Source: Vitis vinifera
Taxonomy: Eukaryota; Streptophyta; Magnoliopsida; Vitales; Vitaceae
Reading direction: 5' to 3'
Assembly: GCF_030704535.1 (NCBI RefSeq)
Contig: NC_081813.1
Span: 2,938,001 to 3,002,000 of the forward strand
Length of the DNA: 64,000 nt
Made by a program: the position numbers and the translations under genes. Of this stretch, positions 13,148-26,125 are shown piece by piece (the first letter of the stretch is position 1; each line of letters begins with the position of its first letter). The notes beneath the pieces were generated by a model that was given only the letters and a program-made list of their open reading frames with translations, was not told the DNA's origin and did not search any database.

Positions 13148-13202
13148 GTCAGGCCCACAAGGGAAGCATGAGTCCGAGAGTCTCTTCCAAACGACGTCGT
13201 TT
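13148..13202. promoter_or_regulatory. PPR gene promoter elements: site II-like motif and ACGT palindrome
   Basis: AGGCCCACA at 13151-13159 contains GGCCCA (TGGGCC on the other strand), the plant site II type common upstream of genes for mitochondrial proteins and bound by TCP factors. AAACGACGTCGTTT at 13189-13202 is a perfect 14-bp palindrome around ACGT, 70 bp before the ATG. The sites are seen directly; their function is inferred. Confidence 0.45.
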
Positions 13203-13271
13203 TAGTTTTTTAAAAGCTCAACGTCCCTCACTCATCCCACGCCCAGGTCGCAGGCTACAACCTCCCTGACC

Positions 13272-16200
13272 ATGCACCATCACCACCGCCGCCTTGCCAC
13301 TGCACACGGCGGCCGCCTCTTCTCCACCCGCCTGTTCGCAACCAAACACAGAGGTCATGTCGTCTATGAAGCCCCCAAATTCCGGCTGCTCAACACTCGC
13401 CACTTCGGAACCAAGTACAGCGGCAGGGTCGTGAGAGAAACCTCGGACCGCCGTTCCGTTGCCGTCCGAGTCGAAGCCACCGGCATCCTCCCCACTGACG
13501 TCCGAGGCTACCCCCTCCCTCGACGCGACCTCATCTGCAAAGTCACCAAAATCCTCCACTCTTCCTCCGACCCTTTCCCCGACCTTTCGGAATACCTCCA
13601 AACCCTAAACCTAACCATAACCCCTTCTGAAGCCTCCGAAATCCTCAAATGCCTAAACCACCCCCACCTCTCCCTCGAATTCTTTCGATTTTGCTCCTCC
13701 AATATCCCTAAATTCCAGCACAACTCCTTCACCTACAATCGTCTCCTCGTCATCCTCTCCAAACCCTCAGCTCTCCGCGATTCCGAACGCCTTGATCTCA
13801 TCCGTGCGATCCTTGACGACATGGAACGCTGCGGTGTGCGTGGCAGCATCTCCACCATCAATATCTTGATTGGGATTTTTGGTGGAGGCGCTGATGTTGA
13901 GAGGTGTTTTGATTTGGTGAAAAAGTGGGACTTGCAAATGAATTGTTACACCTATAAATGCCTTCTTCAGGCGCACTTGAGATCGAACAATTCGAACAAG
14001 GCTTTTGAAGTTTATGTCGAATTGCGGCGCCGCGGTTATAAATTGGATATTTTCGCCTATAATATGCTTTTGGATGCCCTCGCCAAGGATAACAAGGTCT
14101 GAATCGTTTCTCTTCTCATTTCTTTTTCAGTTTTATTAAGGTTTTGAATGGGTATGTGTATGATGTGCTTTTCAGTACTTGACCAACCAGTTTGGAGCTT
14201 GAGCGTTTGTCAAATTGGGTGTAATGTAGAAGTGGGTGTGTCAATAGAGATGTGTAATGCAGGAGTAATGGAATTTGGAATTAGAATAGATTTTAGCAGT
14301 TGGGTGAACTACTGGTAGCGGTTTTCTTGTTGAAAGTAGCAAACAATCCCAAACTTCGTTTTGTTTTGGTCTGTGAAATGGTGGTGTAAGATTGCAGTAT
14401 GTTCCTGAAATTTGTGATGGACCAAGAGAAGTTTTCAAATAGTTTACATGGGATTACTTGTTATCTTTGCCCGGAAAGTTTGTGGGGAGTGGGTTTTTTT
14501 GGGGGCCTTGTTTAGTTAGTTCTTCAAGAGCTAAGGGTGTGTTTAGTATTGGAACTTAGATTTTTCTGTTTCAGAAAATAGAAAAAAATGGAAATGATGT
14601 ACAGATCATGTCTGGATACATGTTGTCTGAATTGTTTTGAAACTATTTTGAGAATGGATTGTTTTAAGAAAGCATTGAAATATTTTTTGGGCATTTTAGA
14701 AAATGCCAACACTTTAATGATTGAAAAAACCAGCATACTTATTCTTTCCTTTTCGGAAATGAAAACATTTATGGACGGGTTCCATCTTTTGCAATCAAGG
14801 AGGCCCTAACTTTGTTGCAAATTGAAGAATTAGTTCTTGTATATAACAATTGTTGGGCTAAATTTTTTATGAATGATATTATGCTCTAGGGAAATAAGTT
14901 CGATGAAAGTCAGATTATTACATGGGACATATTTATAAAACAATAAGGTGAACTCAAATCAAATATAAATTAGAGTGTATTGACATGTGGTGGGAACCAG
15001 TATCCCTTAATTATTTTTGTGATGCTGAGAAAATGTCATATTTGTGCTAGGAGTTATACATGTCTCCCTCACAGAACTCATGCGCTAGTTCTGTTAGCAC
15101 TTTTTAATACTTTCTTGTTTGCCTATATAAAAAAAAACATCTTCCTTGTGGAACTTAACAGCTAACTTGGAACTTGTTGCTTGTGTGTTTGCAAATTGCA
15201 GAATTGCTGGATTGTTTAACAGTGGCATTGGATAATGATAAGATTATTTCTGTAGAAGTAAGAATTAGAGAACTCACCTATACAAATTGATAAAGTTTTA
15301 AAAGGTTCTTTAAAGAGATAAAACTGAAGGCTCTAATTGAGTCATTCACACTCTATGAAGTGTTGTCTTAAAGAATTATGGTACTGTTAACAGCAGAGCA
15401 ACAGTTCAAACAAAAAACACATTATAGGCCTAAGCGTGCCGCAAAAAGATAGTAAAACATAGAACATCAATGAACAAATGATGAATTTGTGTCTAAAAAG
15501 TAAAATGCATTTGAACTTTAAAATTGATTTATGGAATTGCCAGCTTGAGCTAGTTACTTTTTATTTTATTTTTTATTAACATCAGTTTCTTGGATCCTGA
15601 TAATCTGATGTGCAGCATTTTGACAGGTTGACCAGGTCTACATGGTTTTTAAAGACATGAAAAGAAAACATTGTGAGCCTGATGAATATACATACACCAT
15701 CATGATCAGAATGACTGGAAAGATTGGGAAAGCTGATGAATCGCTGACACTCTTTCAGGAAATGACAGAAAAGGGCTACACTCCTAATTTAATTGCTTAT
15801 AACACAATGATCCAGGCACTTGCTAATAACCGGATGGTTGATAAGACAATTTTCCTCTTCTCTAAAATGGTGGAGAACAATTGTCGGCCCAATGGATTTA
15901 CATTCAGTGTGATACTAAATGTTTTGGTTGCAGAAGGGCAACTTGGAAGACTAGATGAGGTTGTGGAAGTATCCAACAAATTCATGAATAAGTCAATATA
16001 TGCCTATCTTGTGAGGACTTTGAGCAAATTGGGTCATGCAAGTGAGGCTCACCGGCTGTTTTGCAATATGTGGAGCTTCCATGATGAGGGAGATCGGGAT
16101 GCTTACATGTCCATGTTGGAGAGTCTATGTGATGCAGGTAAAACAACAGAAGCCTTGGACTTGCTGAGTAAGATCCATGAGAAGAGGATAAGTACTGATA

Positions 16201-16832
16201 CTGTCATGTATAACACAGTTTTGTCAGCTCTTGGCAAGTTGAAAAAAACATCAGATCTTCATGATCTATATGAAAAGATGAAACAGGATGGACCCTCACC
16301 AGACATATTTTCCTACAATATTCTGATCTCCAGCTTTGGAAGGGCTGGAAGAGTTGAAGAGGCTGTAAAAATTTTCGAAGAACTTGAGAATAGCAGTTGT
16401 AAACCTGATATTATCTCTTTTAATTCTTTGATTAATTGCCTTGGGAAAAATGGTGATATTGATGAAGCTCACATGAGGTTCAAGGAGATGCGAGAGGAGG
16501 GATTGAGTCCTGATGTTGTCACATATAGCACACTCATTGAGTGCTTTGGCAAGACAGATAAAGTTGAGATGGCTTGTAGGTTGTTTGATGAGATGCTTGC
16601 TGAAGGTTGTTCCCCTAACATTGTAACTTACAATATTTTACTCGATTGTCTTGAGAGGTCTGGGAGAACTGCTGAAGCAGTGGATCTATATGCAAAACTA
16701 AAACAACAGGGGTTAACTCCAGATTCTATCACTTATGCAGTTCTTGAACGTTTACAAAGTGGTTCACACCAGAAAGTAAGAGTTCGCAGGAAGAATCCAA
16801 TCACAGGTTGGGTTGTTAGCCCTTTAAGGTGA
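13272..16832 (+). CDS. mitochondrial pentatricopeptide repeat protein, At1g51965/ABO5-like
   Basis: P-class PPR protein, an RNA-binding helical-repeat factor of organelles. Exon 1 is 13272-14096 and exon 2 is 15627-16832, joining K|VDQVYM in frame to 676 codons. The first ~90 residues are Arg/His/Ser/Thr-rich without acidic clusters early on, consistent with an organelle presequence. From about residue 135 on there are tandem ~35-residue repeats of the type PDxxTYxxLIxxxGKxGxxxEA (for example PDIFSYNILISSFGRAGRVE and PDVVTYSTLIECFGKTDKVE). No DYW or E domain follows. The tail KVRVRRKNPITGWVVSPLR and the overall plan match the Arabidopsis protein At1g51965, reported as ABO5, needed for splicing of mitochondrial nad2 intron 3. 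That orthology is from memory. Exon 1 is GC-rich (codons with C/G in third position) whereas exon 2 is AT-rich, an unusual contrast within one gene. Confidence 0.9.
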
Positions 16833-17636
16833 TGCCAGCAATCTTTTATACTGCTGGCAAAAGTTTGTATCCAATTTTTCGCTGTTGGGTTTGCTACCAA
16901 TTGATCCAGACTCCAGAATCAATTTGGTAAATCACAATTAGAAAGGGCAAGTGTAGAAGACCTATATGCAATTATGCTTAAACGCCTACCTTCTCTGGCC
17001 ATCTCCGAAGGGCAAGAAACAAATGCTGTATGATATGAACTGATTTTTTTCAGTCCTTTTTGTGGGCTGATGTCCAATGGGCTCATTATCCGTAGAAAGG
17101 TATACATCCTAAAGAAGTTTGGTTGTCTTCTTGTAGGGCAACTACCCTCACATAAGTTATAACTGGTTGGCATCATTCAGATACTTATCAATAGTATGTG
17201 GCATCTACACCTTGTGCTGTGCTGCATAATGGAAATACTGGGGAATTTTGCTTATTTGCTGCATGATGAAGAGGCTGGAGGATATGATTTATTGTTGCCT
17301 CTGTATTTTGGTTGGATTTCATGCTGATTAAGATCCGTTGCCTTAGTAGCTGCAGGATGCATTTGAGAACATAGGTGAATCAGCAGATTGTTGTTAAAGC
17401 GGAAGATTCTGTAAGTGCTGCCCCTTATCTATTTCAAGATGTGCCTATATTTTTGGTCTTCATTTACAACCCTAGGCCTTGCTTGATTTACATAAAGAAT
17501 TGGAATTGATGTTGTGTTGTTGGAATAATTCTTCTGTTTGGGAAATTTTTTGAATTTGGGTTTTGAAAGGCTGATGGAGATGATTTCCATATTTTATATT
17601 AAGTTAAAATATGGGACATATATATATATTTTTAAT

Positions 17637-17880
17637 TATGTTATGTTTGGTTGCCAGGAAAACCCAAGAAAAAAATATATCAAATTGTTATTTATACTAG
17701 TGGTCTCTTTCATATGACTCACTGAAAGCATTTGCAGCAAATGAAATCAAATACTAATGCATGATGAATGTGGTTAAAACAACCTTATCAAATAAATCAA
17801 TCCACAAAACAATGGCCAAACACCACCCAAGAAAGGAAAAAGGAAAACATAGGATAAGAAAAAGGAACAGATACCGTGGC
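17637..17880 (+). repeat. direct repeat, copy 1
   Basis: Begins TTATGTTTGGTTGCCAGGAA and contains GTGGTCTCTTTCATATGACT and CACTGAAAGCATTTGCAGCA. It matches the copy at 19406-19660 almost base for base in its core, about 1.77 kb away in the same orientation. No coding potential. It probably marks an old tandem duplication. Confidence 0.8.
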
Positions 17881-19405
17881 AACTATGTGTTAATTGCTGC
17901 AAACTGTGACAGAAGGAAATGATAGATATCTTTTTCTAGAAAGGATATTCAAAGGGACAAACAGAAGTGGAGAATCACATCAAACCCTTTTTGAAAAGTT
18001 TTATTTAGTTACAAATATTTACCCATTCATGAGTAACCTCACATTTTTCTTGAGGGGAAAAGAGCTCACCCTATAATGTTATAATTAGTCCAAGTTCTAA
18101 GTGATCAAGAGGCTGTTTTTTTTCTTAAAAATAAAAAATTATTTTTGAAGAGGTTGTTTTTGAAAACAAGATATTTTTTGAAAATATATATATATTTTAA
18201 TTGTTCTAAGTTATTTGGTAAAATTATTTTAGAAAATAATTGTACAAGTATTAAGAATTAATAATTAAAAATAAAATTTATAAATATGAGTTATTTTTAA
18301 GAAATATTTGAAAATATAGAAAACAAATCGAAAACATTTTAAATTTTCAAATAGATTTTTTTATAATAAACAAAATAGAAGTATTCAATCAATGATTTTC
18401 ATATACATTTCAAATATGCAATACTTTATTTAACATATCCCAAAATTAGGACGATGAATCAATTCTCAAATCATTTTTTCGCTTATTTACTACTCTTAAT
18501 AATAGGAAGGTATATAACACTTTAGAGTCTCTCTACAATGACAATTTTTAGAGGTGCATTATATCCGATCATTGTTTTTAAAAACAATTTGATATTTTTT
18601 AGAATAAAAATTTGTTTAATATATCATGAATCTATTCGTGTGTTTTTAAATATTTATTGAAAGTAGTTTTTCTTTTATAATACTTTATTTTTCAATGATT
18701 TTCTATATTTTAACAATTATGTTTTAAAATGATTCTCATAAAATAAGTGAAAACAATTAAATATATTTTCATAATACACCATATTTTCATGATAATTATT
18801 TAAAAAACATGTTTTAGAATAATCGATATTCAAACATGTTTTCATATTCTTTTGTTCTCAATAAGAAAAAAAAATATATTTCTAAAAAGTGTTACCAAAC
18901 ATAATCTTAATTTCTTATTGATTGCATTAATACTTAAAGTTGAAGCAAAAATTAGTGATAAAGCGTTATTGGTTGGCATGTAATTTCAAATAGGCCAAAA
19001 AATTTTGTGATTATGATGGTAGTTGGTGGGCTTACTTGATGGAAAATCTTGGATTTACGAACTTATTTTCTAACCTCTAATATGTTAATTAAAACATGCA
19101 TACACGCAAGCAAAAAATAAAAATAAAAAATAAGATTTTTAATATGGTTCGATTGTGCGAGATGATTGGACAGCTCGAACCCAATACCTTGAACAAAACG
19201 TAACAAAACTGATTCAAGTTTCACAATCCAATAATCTTATATAGGTGTCTTTTTTCATATTTGTCATGATTCATTCCTTACCAACTCTTGTAACATGATT
19301 AAGATTTGAGTGGATGCACTCATCCACTCTTTTACAGGCAACATGTGATTGTAGACAATTATCTAAATCACAAAATAAACGAGTTTGTGGTCCTTCATTT
19401 CCAAA

Positions 19406-19660
19406 TGTTATGTTTGGTTGCCAGGAAAACCCAAGAGAAAAATTTATCAAATAACATATTTGTACTGGTGGTCTCTTTCATATGACTCACTGAAAGCATT
19501 TGCAGCAAATGAAATAAACTACTAAAGCATGATGAATGTGGTTATATCAAACAACCATATCAAATAAATCAATCCACAAAATAATGGCCACACCCCACCC
19601 CACCCAAGAAAGGAAAAAGGAACAGAAACTGTGCCAAACATGTGTTTTAGAAAAGGAAAA
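19406..19660 (+). repeat. direct repeat, copy 2
   Basis: Second copy of the 17637-17880 sequence, same orientation, with a few indels near AACCATATCAAATAAATCAA. The last part (GAAAGGAAAAAGGAACAGA) is also shared. It lies just before the acid phosphatase duplication unit. Confidence 0.8.
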
Positions 19661-20340
19661 AGGTGAAAATCACATCATACGTTTTTAAAATGATTTAAAA
19701 ATAGAAAATAGAAAATAGATTATTTTTAGAAAACATTTTTTAATTATATGTGATTGTTTTCATTTATTTTATAAGAATCTTTTTTTCTTTTCCAAAGTTT
19801 TTTTCTCATGATCTAAAATTTTTTTAGAGATATTCCTATTAATTTTTCTTATTATGTAAAAAATTATAATAAATTTAACAAATATTTTATATAATATTCT
19901 TTTTTTTTACAAAAAAATAAAAATGTTCCAATTAATAATTTTAAACACCTCCCAATAGCTCCTACCATATGCACTCATGATGGTGGTAAGATGAGACATC
20001 TATGCTTTGCTAGTGAGCTTGGATGATGGAGATGGTAGAGATTCTCAAGCAATGTATGAATTTTTTTGGATTCTTTTATGATCAAGATGTTGGAACTGTT
20101 GATGGGTTTATCTTTTCTTATAGCACGTGAAGAAGGTTCTACGGTCACTAAAAGAAACAAGGGAAAGTTAAAGACGAGTGGACCCTTCAAGTACGAGGCA
20201 TTGTCCCTAACTTAGAAACCAAGGTACATAACACGATATATGCATGCCCTTAAAATGCTGATTTTTATGGAAATTCATTGTATGTGGTGGGAAAAGACTA
20301 ACATAGCTCACAGATAGAGAGAAATGAGTCATCGAAGTGA

Positions 20341-20645
20341 TAATATGTCCATGTGATGTAATATCGAATACTATAAAAAGTTTGACTTGCCTTTATTAAA
20401 TGCTAATTGATTTTCATATAAGATGGTCAAAACTTGATCCAACAATTGATATCAGAGTAAAAATCATAGGGTTTGAATCACGAGAGTATCATGTTGGGTT
20501 TTTTCATGGGTTATCCAAATAATAGCTTTCAGAAGTGTGATGTCAAATGTCATAAAAGATTTGACCTATTCTCATTAAACACCAATTAGTTTTCAAATGA
20601 GATAGCCTCTGTTACTTCTTAAATGAGATAGTCAAAAACTTAATT
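20341..20645 (+). mobile_element. TRIM-like LTR relic (unit A copy)
   Basis: Fossil of a miniature LTR retroelement. Two similar stretches containing ATAAAAG-TTTGAC and CCAATTAGTTTTCAAATGAG-type sequence (about 20341-20443 and 20500-20645) flank a short middle. The middle begins with ATTGATATCAGAG, resembling the initiator-tRNA-Met primer site ATTGGTATCAGAGC. No coding region; degraded. The same relic lies at the equivalent place in unit B, so it is older than the duplication. Confidence 0.5.
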
Positions 20646-23502
20646 CATTGCTCTTGTGAGACCGTATCTTGTATTTATAAATCATTTTTCTATAGTAAGG
20701 TTGCAAGATACCCACACCTATGTGGCCAAAGAATCACTATCCAACTATTTACAAGCCCATCTTTATGGGATACTCAAAGGATAGGGTAGAAAAAGCCAAT
20801 GTAGCTCATAAGTGAGAAGAATTGCATAAAATTTTTTGTTTGTCTTATACAATTATTATATGTTTAGATCAAATCCTTTTTTTTTTTTTTTTTAGAATCA
20901 TGAAATGATCATGTGATAATAACGTGTTGTATGTATGTTGAGAGGTCTTTTCATGTCTATTTGAAATCATTACCAATAAATGCAAATTGATTCTGCCTAA
21001 TGGAAGTTATTTTCTGTAACAAATAAATAAGATTTACAAAGACTATGTTCGATTCCAAAAATTTTAAGCAAAAATATAGAAAAAAGAAAATAGAAGAAAA
21101 AAGGTAGAAGTTAGAAAAAATAAATAAATAAATAAAACATAAATATAAAGTTAATAATTTATTTTTATATGTTATTTTAAACTCATTTTATTTATTTTAA
21201 CTATTTTATGTACAAATTAAATAATTTAAAAAATCATAAATTTTTAATCATATTTTACTTAATATTTTTTAAAATCAATCAAATCATTTTAACCATTCTA
21301 TTAAACTTATAAGCAAGAATGACCCCTTAAAATGATTGATTTCCCTAACAAAAAATATTGCAATTTCTCAAATATGTGATTCAAGGGTTGAATCTCATTT
21401 TCTTTTGCTATGACATTATAGATGAAGTAGCCACCAAGGCCCGCATTGTATTAATTCCTCCAGCTGCATAAACCATGCTTGTATAAATCATAGCTGCAGT
21501 GTATTAATTTTAGAATATAGTCACCACTTGCTCAAAGCCTAAGTCAATGACATAATGCAATTAAATGTTTTTGTAACAATTGATAGAATTTGAATATTGC
21601 CCGATAAAATTCATGAAAATGGAATAAGTAGTTATGCTATATTGTCGCTTGTATATCTATTGGGGATTGCATATTATTGAATCGGGTTTTAATGTCTAAT
21701 AAGTATAGGTCAAACCTTTGATGACATTCGATAATACATATCGCGGGTCTGTTCTAAAAGTCGTCATTTGAATAACCTATCATCGAGCTTAAAAGTTGCA
21801 TTTCCGCATCCCAACAAATACCACTCTCTGTGAGAGTAGATCTCCATTAAACATCCACCCATTTGTATGGATCATTTTCTTCCATTTTCTTTAGCAGAGG
21901 GGACTAGGCTAAGAAGAAACAGTACTGCAAGATATCAATACCAAAACTATCATCTACCCACTAACATTTGTGTGGTTAGAAGCAAATCTTGATGAGACCC
22001 TCATTGGATGAGCCAAGAAAAAGGTCATAGAGATCACAGAGGATTGAATTTACATATGGACTACATATCTATTAGGTGATCACAGCCACACCCCTGTGGT
22101 CAAAAAGTAAAGATACCAATATTGAGAACTTGGTATTACATCAATATCTCTGTGCCTATAAGCCAATCTTTATTGGGCACCCATTGGATATTGTAGGTTA
22201 AAGCCAATACAACTGACAGCTAAGGACTATTCCACCATGATAATAACATGACAAACATATGGTCCAATAAAGCATTCATAAAAAATTCCCCATGCTGCAA
22301 GAAATGGGAAGCCTTTTTGACCTTTCGTCCCTTTCTTTCTCATTGTAGCTATTTCTTTGATTCACACTAACACTTGGGATAGACTATTATACTTAGAACT
22401 AAATATTTTTTTCTTGTACTGGATCATAATATATGATGTATTGTTGCTTGTTTTCTATTCATTCCTCATTGAAATCATGTCCAGCAAATGAAAGATCGAC
22501 TCTTATGGAAATAATAAGACTGACGAATGCAATGACACATGTCTTTGAAAAGTGAAAACATCTGGTTAATCATTCCACTAAACATAATGGGAAAAGATTC
22601 ATTTAAATGATGGATTTCCCCAAAAGAGATACTGAAATCTGTGGAATTGGGGTTCGATGAATGCATATCATTGGCATTTTCTATAAATAAAAACATAGAT
22701 AAAAGTACCCAATAAGGCCAGCAATCCATGTTGATCTACAGTTCAATTTCCATAGTGTATGGAATGAAGATACAGAAGGATATGGGATACCCATATTCCA
22801 GGTGACAATTAGTAAGGTCCAGACCCATGAACTAATTAATCTTTTGTTTTAACCATGTAACTTGTGTCGGTTGTCTGTTTCTCTTTGAAGAGAATCCTAT
22901 GCTCTAGACCATAAAACTTTCAGCTCCATGGCCATGTCCACCCACAGGAATTTCGAGGCACCCACAGCTATTTCAAGGCATAAAAGGCCTTATCATTATA
23001 GAAAATATTGTCTAGTGTGCTTTTCTATATTATGTTGGATCAATATTAGTTAGTTGGAGTTGAAAACTTTTTGATCAAAAGAAAGATCTGTCACCTTTTA
23101 TTTCTTGTTTGAATGAATTTGTGGAAAAGGATGCCAATGCTCAGCATAAATTCAACTTGATATATGTTCATATATGTTCACATGTGTTGTCAGTGACATA
23201 TGTTGTTGGTCCATTACCTAACAACTTATCTTTTGAGGTTAATCAATAATTTAATATATGATATAGTCTTAGAGTTTGTTTGGCATTAATTTTAGAATGC
23301 ATTTCCAGCTCTTATAGTACTTGACAATGGTAGAAAAGTTAAAAGTGGTTTTTAGAATTGCTACCAAACTGATTCTTGATTTATTTATTCCTGATCCTCT
23401 TACTTAGCTGAAGTACTGTTACATACCACAGAAGCAACAGTATATGTGTTGGAGCCTATATAGATTGATGTAGTCTGTAGTTTCTCTACAAAGCATTACA
23501 AC

Positions 23503-25345
23503 ATGGGAGTACTGGTGCAATTACTCTTTCTTTTAGCCAGTACTGTTGAACTTTCTCCGGGAATATCCCTTGAAATTCACCTTCTCCGGCCACAGCTTGG
23601 CTCCAGTGGCCACCATGTTCCGGGGCTTTCCTGCCTGAGTTGGAGACTTGGAGTGGAGACACACAACATTATTGAGTGGTCAACTGTGCCACAGGCCTGT
23701 GAAAGCTATGTGGGGCATTACATGCTCGGCGACCAGTACCGGAAAGACTCAGGAGTCGTTGTGTATGAGGCAATTACTCATGCCCAAAGCCTCAAGTTGG
23801 CCGGAGATGGCAAGGACATATGGGTGTTTGATATAGATGAGACTTCTCTTTCTAATCTGCCTTACTTTGCTAAGCATGGATTCGGGTAAACTTATCATTT
23901 CCATTAGTATATAGCTACTATCTTCAAACAAAGGCCCATATAATCATGGTAGGAAGATATAGTCACAGAAAATCTAGGGTGGTATCCTCTTTGCAGTCTC
24001 TTTTCTGGGAAACTGTCATTGGAATAGTCTTTCATAGACATATAAGAAAGGAAAAGAAATTGCAATTTGGCTGAAATGGACCAACACTATCCTTTTTTTT
24101 TGGTGCTCTTTCCCAATAGTCATGTATGTGCTATGCTTTTATATGAATCCTGTCTCTATCATGACCTAATTATCTTGAAATTTCAGGGTGGAAGCATACA
24201 ATTCCACACAGTTCAACAACTGGATCTATGAGGGAAAGGCTCCGCCACTGCCAGAAAGTCTTAAGCTGTACAAGAAGTTGCAATCTCTTGGGATTAAGCC
24301 TGTATTCATAACAGGCAGACCAGAAGCCCAAAGAAATGTCACAGCAGCCAACCTACAGAATGCGGGATATCACACTTGGGAGAAGCTCATACTCAAGTAA
24401 GCAAATACTTAAACATCAAGATACATTTCACTGGGCCTAATAATGATTTTCTGAGTCAAAACTGATCATATATTGATAATTTGAAATTGGGTTGGAGGGT
24501 CAAGCAGAGATTGATTCTAATGCTTCGGCCTATGGAACGAAACTGATCAATTTGACCCCCTTTGTGCAGTTAAGTGTTCCTTATCCCCTGCCTTTCTGGA
24601 TAGCAATCCCATTAAGGTGGAATACGGGTTTGGGTGCCTAAATGGGCTGACTTATTCAGACCCGTTCTTGAGAGGTTTTTAACTACCCAAGAACTGTAAC
24701 TGAAAAGAATAATAATACTAAAAGAGATGAAGAACTTATCTTTTTGTTTTTTTATGACAGACTTTTCTCCCAAAATATCCTCTTTTGAAGTTTTTCGGTT
24801 TTCTCCATGAAAATAAATGTTAGAGACTCTTGTGTCATGAGAATTTTGAGAGTTTTTTATATTTGTAATTCTATTCACGACTTGAAGCAAAAAACTTGTC
24901 AGTGAAACAATCAAATTATGATTCTTGGACATCTTTGAAGATAATCCAAAATTTTAATTAACACTTTGGAAATAATGGCTCAAAATACAAAACTTATTAT
25001 AAGCCTCAAGATGATAAAATTTTGGGATGGTATCTTCAAAGGCTTGGGAATGGGTATAAAGATGTCATAGTCAATTAGTTTTCAAATAAAATGATTAAAG
25101 AAATGAATATTCTTATCACTAAATATTTATTATTGCCTTTAGTTTTTTATAAAATGATTTTTTGTTGTAGGGGATCATCGGTCACAGGTACAGCAGTTGC
25201 GTACAAATCAAATGAAAGGAAAAAACTAGAGCAAAGTGGATACAGAATAGTTGGAAACATTGGTGATCAATGGAGTGATATCTTAGGAACTAATGTGGGG
25301 AATAGGACTTTTAAGCTACCTGATCCAATGTACTACATTAGTTGA
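23503..25345 (+). CDS. acid phosphatase 1 / vegetative storage protein-like (HAD IIIB), tandem copy 1
   Basis: Plant class-B-like acid phosphatase of the HAD superfamily (VSP family), expected to be secreted or vacuolar and to release phosphate from monoesters. Three exons, 23503-23885, 24187-24396 and 25171-25345, join in frame to 255 residues, the usual family length. Residues 1-21 are a hydrophobic signal peptide (VLVQLLFLLAS). The nucleophile loop DIDET has both aspartates (D110, D112), so this copy looks catalytic, unlike soybean VSPs that lost the first Asp. Motif II is FITGRPE; the Lys segment is NERKKLEQSGYR; the acidic motif is GDQWSDILG. Several N-x-T/S sequons are present. The start is the first ATG after the unit's promoter. 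A paralogue of nearly the same structure lies 4.8 kb downstream. Confidence 0.93.
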
Positions 25346-26125
25346 TGAAACTTTGAACTAGAATTTCCTATTGAAATAAATCAAATGCTGCTTAAAGGAA
25401 CTCGATTCATTCAGCATTACATTATGGACTGACTTTTAATGATCTATACTATTCTTTTTTACTATGCAACTTTCCTAATTCTATTGAAATAATGTGAGGA
25501 AGAGAAGTAGAGAAGATATTTCAGGCTTCTAGCTTTAATAGTATTGAAGCCATAACTTTTTTTCTTATAACTTGAAATATTTATAGAGATATTCTACTAG
25601 TTTTCCTTATTTTATAAGAAATCTAATTATAATAACATATAAACTTAGAGAATATTTTATATAATATTTCTTTTAATATATATATATATATATATATATT
25701 CCAATTAGTAAGTTTAAACACCTCTCATTAGCTCCAACCATCTGTGCTCATGATGGTGGTAGCATGAGACGTATATGCTTTGCAGGTCATCCTAGCTGAT
25801 GGGAATGTTGGAGATTTTCAAACAATGAATGATATATATTTTTTTTTTTGGATTCTTTGCATGATGAAGATGTTAGAATTGTTGAATGGCTTTTCTTTTC
25901 TTATAGCATGTGAAAAAGGTTCCACAGACACTAAAAGAAAGAAGAGAAACTTAAAGACAAATGGACCCTTCAAGTAAGGGCATTGTCCCTAACTTAGAAA
26001 CCATGGTACATAGCAATTATATATGCATATCCTTAAAAGCTAATTTTATAGGAATTCATTGGATGTGGTAGGAAAAAACCAACATAGATCATAGATATGG
26101 AGAGCTGCATACAATTTTGTTGGAG

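Larger units (their letters stand above)
10859..13271. other. alpha-MPP to PPR intergenic region
   Basis: Starts with the alpha-MPP 3' flank, then very AT-rich DNA. It contains the degenerate tandem array at 11390-12360 (separate entry). The flanks of the array (about 11225-11330 and 12730-12920) are rich in runs such as TTTTTAAAAATAATTTTTT that look like MITE arms, but no clean terminal repeat could be paired. GC content rises at ~13070, where the PPR promoter begins. No protein-coding potential was seen. Confidence 0.6.
16833..19780. other. intergenic DNA between PPR gene and acid phosphatase array
   Basis: PPR 3' flank followed by AT-rich DNA. It holds a ~240-bp direct repeat (separate entries) and a stretch at 18110-18900 rich in poly-A/T and AAAACATGTTTT-like sequence that ends in GTTACCAAACATAATC, which looks like MITE or decayed transposon DNA. 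The open frame at 17894-18076 has no recognisable content. No gene is supported. Confidence 0.55.
19790..25550 (+). repeat. tandem segmental duplication, unit A (5' flank plus acid phosphatase gene 1)
   Basis: This block aligns in order with 25553-31110. Shared landmarks include the CACTCATGATGGTGGTA stretch (19972 against ~25747), CAAATGGACCCTTCAAGTAA-like sequence (~20170 / ~25960), the TRIM-like relic (20341 / 26126), GAAGTAGCCACCAAGG (21425 / 27196), GGTGACAATTAGTAAGGTCC (22801 / 28120) and the three phosphatase exons. Between landmarks there are many substitutions and indels, so the duplication is not recent. Exons are far better conserved than flanks. Confidence 0.85.

Noticed and set aside
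14524-14812. Possible coding exon or MITE in the PPR intron (open frames on both strands)
   Set aside because: The exon 1/exon 2 junction is already in frame without it. A weak inverted similarity (TTCAGAAAATAGAAA against TTTCCTTTTCGGAA) is too short to call an element.
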